Shown here one piece after another: positions 61,433-64,000 of a stretch of DNA of 64,000 bases (positions within the stretch are counted from its first letter, which is position 1; each line of letters begins with the position of its first letter). This stretch comes from Planctomycetaceae bacterium (GTDB taxonomy: Bacteria > Planctomycetota > Planctomycetia > Planctomycetales > Planctomycetaceae). Below the pieces are notes generated by a model, which worked only from the letters and a program-made list of their open reading frames with translations, was not told the origin of the DNA and did not search any database. The stretch spans positions 1 through 64,000 of the forward strand of contig PBSL01000048.1 of the NCBI GenBank assembly GCA_002726205.1, written 5' to 3'. The position numbers and the translations under genes are program-made.

Positions 61433-63361
61433 ATGCAATCGGCCACCCGCAGCCTTCCGGCGTTTTCGACATCAATTGTCGTTCATGGCGTCGTGCTTCT
61501 CGCCCTCGCGGTGCTCAAGTACGACCTGCTTCCCAACGTCCCCGACGTGATTGTCGAAACACTTTTCAGCGAAGAACGGGACCAGGAGCACTTCGCCAAG
61601 GAGCTCGAAGAACAAACCGAGATCTCGGAAACGCAGAACTTCAATGCCGGGGGAGTCGTCTCGACGACCATCGGCGGTGCTGGTTCGATCCAGGTGGCCA
61701 AGACAAACATCGAGGCATCCGAGAGCCTGCAGGAACCGGAAGTCGAGGTCAACATCAGTGACGTCAACCTCCCGGGCCAGGAATTCCTCGGCGAGGATCT
61801 CGGTGTCGGAGAAGTCAACGGTGAGGTCGGCGCCGTCGTCGAGGGTTACGGGGCGGCACTGAGCCGAATTACCCAGGAACTGATTCGCCTGATGCGAGAT
61901 CAGAAGGTCCTGGTCGTCTGGCTGTTCGACGAATCCGAGAGCATGAAGGATGACCAGAAGGAAATCGCCACCGAATTCCACAAGGTCTACGAGGAACTGG
62001 GGATCCAGCAGTCGAGCGACGAGGGTCTCAAGAAGAAGGGCGAAGTCCTGACGACATCGATCCTCGGATTCGGCAACACGATCCACGTGCTCACACCGCA
62101 ACCGACCGGCGACGTCAAGAAGATCCAGCAAGCGATTCACCGCATCGGCATCGACCGCTCCGGCAACGAGAACATGTGCCAATCGATCGCCGCCGCACTC
62201 GACCAGTTCACACCACTGGCCCGCAAACAGAAGCGTCAGCTCATCCTCGTGGTCGTCAGCGACGAATCCCCCACCGACAACGCACAAATCGAACAGGCGA
62301 TCGTACGAGTGAAGAAGGCCGCCGCACCAATCTACATCCTCGGACGCGAGGCGATCTTCGGGTATCCCTTCGCGCGGCTGAGATGGAAGGATCCTGTTTA
62401 CGGACTCAATCACTGGGTCCGAATCGACCGCGGCCCCGAAACGGCCTATCCCGAGTGCTTGCAGTACGACGGAATGCATGCCCGCTGGGATTCCTTCTCC
62501 AGTGGTTTTGGCCCCTACGCCCATGTCCGACTGGCCAAGCACAGCGGCGGGATCTTCTTCATGCTTCCGGGAGAAGAAGAGGCGTTGGATGGTCCGGGAG
62601 CTCACGAGGACCGACGCTTTGCCGCTTTGGCGATGAAGGAGTACGAGCCATTGCTCCTGGCCCGTCGCGAATACGCTCAGCAGGTATTGAGCAGTCCCTT
62701 TCGCACGGTGATTTCCAACATCATCGCCAGACTCAATCCCAACAAGTATCCCCAGATCCCAAGAAATGACCCCAAGCTGAACATCCAGCGACACCACTAC
62801 TCGATCGAACCTGCCAAGTTCCGTGGCCAGGCCCGCGAGGCAGGGCAGCGAACCGTCCGGGCGATGGCACTACTCAGCGAGGCGATCGCCTTGCTCGACA
62901 AGAATGACCCCCTCCGCGCCGGCGAGGACTCGCAACGCTGGCGGGCCAACTTCGACCTGATCCGGGCACAGTGCTACGCCTACCGTGTCCGCCTGTTCCA
63001 GTTCCTGTTGGTTCTCGACCAACACGCCGTCGACTTCCCGAAGCCAAAGGGTGCCAAGACCAACCGGTGGCATTTCAATCGTTCCCGGCAGATGCGGACT
63101 CCCAACGAGGCGCAGTACAAGCGTGTCCAGGCACAGTTCAAGACCAAGAAAAAACGGGACGTCTTCCTCGAGGCACTCAAGGCACAACAGACCAGAGCCA
63201 CGCAGCTCTACGAGCTGGTCGTCTCCGAACACCCCGGAACGCCCTGGGCCCGTCGTGCCAACTGGGAACTCAAGGCCGGTTATGGAATGAGCGTCCACGA
63301 GGGTTTTCATGACCCGCGTTACCGCGATGTCGGCACCCGCATCAAGGTGCCGAAGTTCTAG
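61433..63361 (+). CDS. VWA-domain protein with TonB-like N-terminal membrane anchor (paralog 2)
   Basis: A 642-residue paralog of the preceding gene with the same layout. The N-terminal helix (about 10-30) contains Ser14-x3-His18 (STSIVVHGVVLLAL). The acidic linker (about 35-150) precedes a VWA domain whose MIDAS reads DESES in VVWLFDESESM, with ENMCQSIAAALDQF (no Thr at the second site) and VVVSDESPTDN. The region GREAIFGYPFARLRWKDPVY mirrors GNAAVFGREHGYVSY in paralog 1, and both C-termini share a GTPWA...EL phrase. The stop shares a CTAG with the convergent symporter-like gene. Confidence 0.85.
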   Translation: MQSATRSLPAFSTSIVVHGVVLLALAVLKYDLLPNVPDVIVETLFSEERDQEHFAKELEEQTEISETQNFNAGGVVSTTIGGAGSIQVAKTNIEASESLQEPEVEVNISDVNLPGQEFLGEDLGVGEVNGEVGAVVEGYGAALSRITQELIRLMRDQKVLVVWLFDESESMKDDQKEIATEFHKVYEELGIQQSSDEGLKKKGEVLTTSILGFGNTIHVLTPQPTGDVKKIQQAIHRIGIDRSGNENMCQSIAAALDQFTPLARKQKRQLILVVVSDESPTDNAQIEQAIVRVKKAAAPIYILGREAIFGYPFARLRWKDPVYGLNHWVRIDRGPETAYPECLQYDGMHARWDSFSSGFGPYAHVRLAKHSGGIFFMLPGEEEALDGPGAHEDRRFAALAMKEYEPLLLARREYAQQVLSSPFRTVISNIIARLNPNKYPQIPRNDPKLNIQRHHYSIEPAKFRGQAREAGQRTVRAMALLSEAIALLDKNDPLRAGEDSQRWRANFDLIRAQCYAYRVRLFQFLLVLDQHAVDFPKPKGAKTNRWHFNRSRQMRTPNEAQYKRVQAQFKTKKKRDVFLEALKAQQTRATQLYELVVSEHPGTPWARRANWELKAGYGMSVHEGFHDPRYRDVGTRIKVPKF

Positions 63362-64000
63362 CCGCCTGTCGCGTCGACACGGTCGGTGGGCTGATCATCG
63401 GTTTCCGGACCCGAACACTCTTCACCGGGTGCACTCGCGGCGATGCGATCGGCGATGATCGTGTCGACAAACAGCTGGGTGGCGTGAAACATCAGCATCG
63501 GAAACACGGCAAACGGAAATCTGCCGCCTCCGAACATCTCGGGGCTCGTCGCCAGGTAAACACCGATCGGCAAGGTCTTCTGGCTGCTGCCGAACAGGAC
63601 CGCGATCCGGTCCTCCCGCGAAAGACCCAGGACACTGGCCCCGACAGCCCCCGCGGCCATGGCGGCCAGGTGCAGGCCCAGGCAGCAGGCCCAGACCACT
63701 GCAATCGCCCCGGCACCGATCCCACCGGCCCCCAGTTGTGGCCCGGCCTTCAGGGCTGCTGCGGTGAAGACGAGTATCAAGATCAACCCTTGTGCGGCCA
63801 TCCCAATCCGCGGCTTCTGGGCAACCGCGAACTCCCGAGCCGTCGGGATCATCCGACAGGCTTGTCCGAGTATCGTCGGCACGAGGACCACGCCCAGGAG
63901 TCGAGTCACCATCGAACTGACTCCGAGTTCGACATCGCCGGCATTTTCGGCACCTCGAAGTGCCAGGTTCAACCAGAACGGTGTCACCACAAAGCAAAGC
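63358..64000 (-). CDS. bile acid:sodium symporter-family protein, truncated by the window edge
   Basis: The 3' part of a polytopic membrane transporter (at least 210 residues). The frame stays open to the last base, and an in-frame Met-equivalent at 63990 is inside a membrane helix, so the true start lies beyond the window. Helices such as LGVVLVPTILGQACR, AAQGLILILVFTAAALK and RIAVLFGSSQKTLPIGVYLA match the SBF fold, where SSQKTLPIG corresponds to the crossing-helix motif. Substrates range from bile acids to organic anions. Confidence 0.82.
   Translation of the reverse strand, partial: LCFVVTPFWLNLALRGAENAGDVELGVSSMVTRLLGVVLVPTILGQACRMIPTAREFAVAQKPRIGMAAQGLILILVFTAAALKAGPQLGAGGIGAGAIAVVWACCLGLHLAAMAAGAVGASVLGLSREDRIAVLFGSSQKTLPIGVYLATSPEMFGGGRFPFAVFPMLMFHATQLFVDTIIADRIAASAPGEECSGPETDDQPTDRVDATGG

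Noticed and set aside
60010-62797. 465- and 441-residue minus-strand ORFs opposite the VWA genes
   Set aside because: Both are antisense readings of the VWA paralogs, with no ribosome site or domain.

Overview
The window reads as chromosomal DNA of a planctomycete (Planctomycetota). The main reason is three DUF1549/DUF1553 (PSCyt/PSD) genes, each followed directly by a DUF1501 gene. A type I sulfatase, DUF1080-type and PmoA-type (DUF6807) secreted proteins, a Gfo/Idh/MocA oxidoreductase, an AraD1-type FAH protein and many Tat-like signal peptides fit the same lineage. DNA is GC-rich, coding density is high, and GTG starts and GGAG/AGGAG ribosome sites are frequent. I see no rRNA, tRNA, CRISPR array, insertion sequence or phage gene. 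Genus cannot be fixed from this sequence.

Layout. 1-3.7 kb: a secreted Ser/Arg-rich protein with a 60-bp tandem repeat, a strong intrinsic terminator, then an SDR oxidoreductase. 3.7-9.1 kb (minus): AraD1-type FAH protein and Gfo/Idh/MocA dehydrogenase, then an operon of an unknown protein, an enolase-superfamily enzyme and ferrochelatase. 9.4-13.6 kb: a TonB uptake module (exbD, exbB, divergent tonB, and a BtuB-like receptor with a structured leader). 13.8-18.5 kb: PmoA-like protein, membrane glycosyltransferase, small MscS channel, rpsD, adk. 18.5-27.3 kb: mutS, prs, serC, an MTA/SAH-nucleosidase-like enzyme, a DUF1080 protein, fabG, hom. 27.4-35 kb: a DUF1553-DUF1501 pair, a TIM-barrel protein, an M20 peptidase and a sulfatase. 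35.1-38.4 kb: a membrane C39-like protein and a protease/jelly-roll/SirB1 fusion. 38.4-41.6 kb (minus): a pentapeptide-repeat/TIR-like protein overlapping an AAA ATPase. 41.7-50.4 kb: a four-gene DUF1553/DUF1501 array. 50.4-64 kb: glycosyltransferase, a giant PQQ-propeller protein, csrA, LOG, a cupin-like Tat protein, CoA-transferase, GNAT, small membrane proteins, two paralogous VWA proteins and an edge-truncated bile-acid-symporter-like gene.

How the parts fit. The secreted hydrolases, DUF1080/PmoA/sulfatase proteins and sugar-acid-type enzymes suggest breakdown of complex, probably sulfated, polysaccharides. The TonB module would import a large scarce ligand, most likely a corrinoid. The least expected elements are: (i) two tandem VWA proteins whose N-terminal membrane segments carry the S-x3-H motif of TonB, also present in this window's TonB; (ii) the pentapeptide/TIR-like protein, with an apparently lost catalytic Glu, translationally coupled to an AAA ATPase; (iii) the serine-protease/jelly-roll/SirB1 fusion beside a membrane C39-like protein; and (iv) the PQQ-propeller protein with an apparent methyltransferase-like insert. 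All functional statements are from reading the sequence, not from database searches.
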